This document shows, piece by piece, positions 6,214 through 6,507 of a stretch of DNA of 6,507 nt. Location of the stretch: contig JAJYBW010000203.1 of assembly GCA_021778815.1 (NCBI GenBank), positions 1 to 6,507 on the forward strand, given 5' to 3'. Source of the stretch: Acidobacteriota bacterium (GTDB lineage: Bacteria > Acidobacteriota > Terriglobia > Terriglobales > Acidobacteriaceae). How positions within the stretch are numbered: position 1 is the first letter of the stretch; the number at the start of each line of letters is the position of its first letter. Made by a program: the position numbers and the translations under genes. The notes below the pieces were generated by a model that was given only the letters and a program-made list of their open reading frames with translations, was not told the DNA's origin and did not search any database.

Positions 6214-6315
6214 CTCGATCCGCGCGTTCCAGCGAATTTCTCTGCCCGTGGCACCCTCTGCGCACGTGCATGAATCCTAGTGTCTGGTAGAGATTTCAGA
6301 ATAGAGGCACCGTCC

Positions 6316-6507
6316 ATGGCACGCCCATATTGGTCCGGACAACTTCAGATTTCCCTGGTCTCCTTTGGCGTTTCGCTCTTTCCGGCGACAGAAGCCGCCA
6401 GCCAGATCGCGTTCCATCAAATCGATCGAAAAACCGGCGAACGCATTCGCCACCAAAACGTCGCCCAGGATCAAGAAACCGTCGATCGCGCCGACATTGT
6501 GAAAGGC
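6316..6507 (+). CDS. ku: Ku DNA-end-binding protein, N-terminal fragment
   Basis: The frame from ATG 6316 is open for 64 codons to the window edge. The N-terminus MARPYWSGQLQISLVSFGVS matches the bacterial Ku start (M-A-R-x-x-W-x-G-x-I/L-x-F/I-x-L-V). It is followed by LFPATEAA, FHQIDRKTGERIRHQ and a terminal ADIVKG, which correspond to the Ku FHQLHxxxxxRIRYK and E-DIVKGYE blocks. Bacterial Ku (about 260-300 residues) is a homodimeric ring that binds DNA double-strand ends and recruits LigD for non-homologous end joining. GAGG at 6304-6307, 8 bases before the ATG, is the likely ribosome site. The 102-base gap from the DUF1641 gene suggests its own promoter, but none is clear. About a quarter of the gene is visible. 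Confidence 0.92.
   Translation, partial: MARPYWSGQLQISLVSFGVSLFPATEAASQIAFHQIDRKTGERIRHQNVAQDQETVDRADIVKG

Noticed and set aside
6262..6269. Palindrome GCACGTGC upstream of ku as an operator
   Set aside because: An 8-base palindrome is expected by chance within a hundred or so bases and it matches no regulator site I can name for this context.

Overview
The window looks like a chromosomal piece of a free-living, moderately GC-rich Gram-negative-type bacterium. An acidobacterium of the Terriglobia type is my best guess, from the gene style (a GAF-SpoIIE phosphatase with a small kinase and a STAS protein, a soluble multi-cluster formate dehydrogenase, and Ku). No 16S or other phylogenetic marker is present, so this is inference. 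Nothing suggests a phage, plasmid, insertion sequence or CRISPR array. All complete genes lie on the + strand. One partial gene leaves the left edge on the - strand and one partial gene runs off the right edge on the + strand.

Layout. Positions 1-102 (-) hold the first 34 codons of an exported protein with a clear signal peptide. Positions 103-394 are the divergent spacer. Positions 395-2439 hold three tightly spaced genes forming a partner-switching cassette: a GAF plus PP2C/SpoIIE phosphatase (RsbU-like), a GHKL serine kinase/anti-sigma type protein (RsbW/SpoIIAB-like) and a STAS anti-anti-sigma type protein (SpoIIAA/RsbV-like). The 71-base gap between phosphatase and kinase carries two back-to-back perfect hairpins, the second ending exactly at the kinase Shine-Dalgarno. 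After a 170-base gap comes a 1004-residue molybdenum formate dehydrogenase (2610-5624) with an N-terminal NuoG-like iron-sulfur module. It is followed 13 bases later by a DUF1641 protein (5638-6213). After a further 102 bases the start of a Ku DNA-end-binding gene begins (6316 to the edge).

How the genes may work together. In partner switching the kinase phosphorylates the conserved Ser of the STAS protein and the phosphatase reverses this, so the kinase is free or sequestered according to the signal sensed by the GAF domain. No sigma factor or other output protein is encoded in the window, so the target is unknown. The formate dehydrogenase/DUF1641 pair has the same gene order and architecture as the Bacillus subtilis YjgC-YjgD and YrhE-YrhD pairs (proposed names ForC-ForE, reported as menaquinone-linked). 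The DUF1641 protein here ends in a hydrophobic helix plus arginines that would anchor it to the membrane. This offers a plausible way for a soluble formate dehydrogenase to deliver electrons to the quinone pool, and it is the most interesting point in the window. Whether the partner-switching cassette controls formate oxidation or the Ku gene cannot be told from this sequence.
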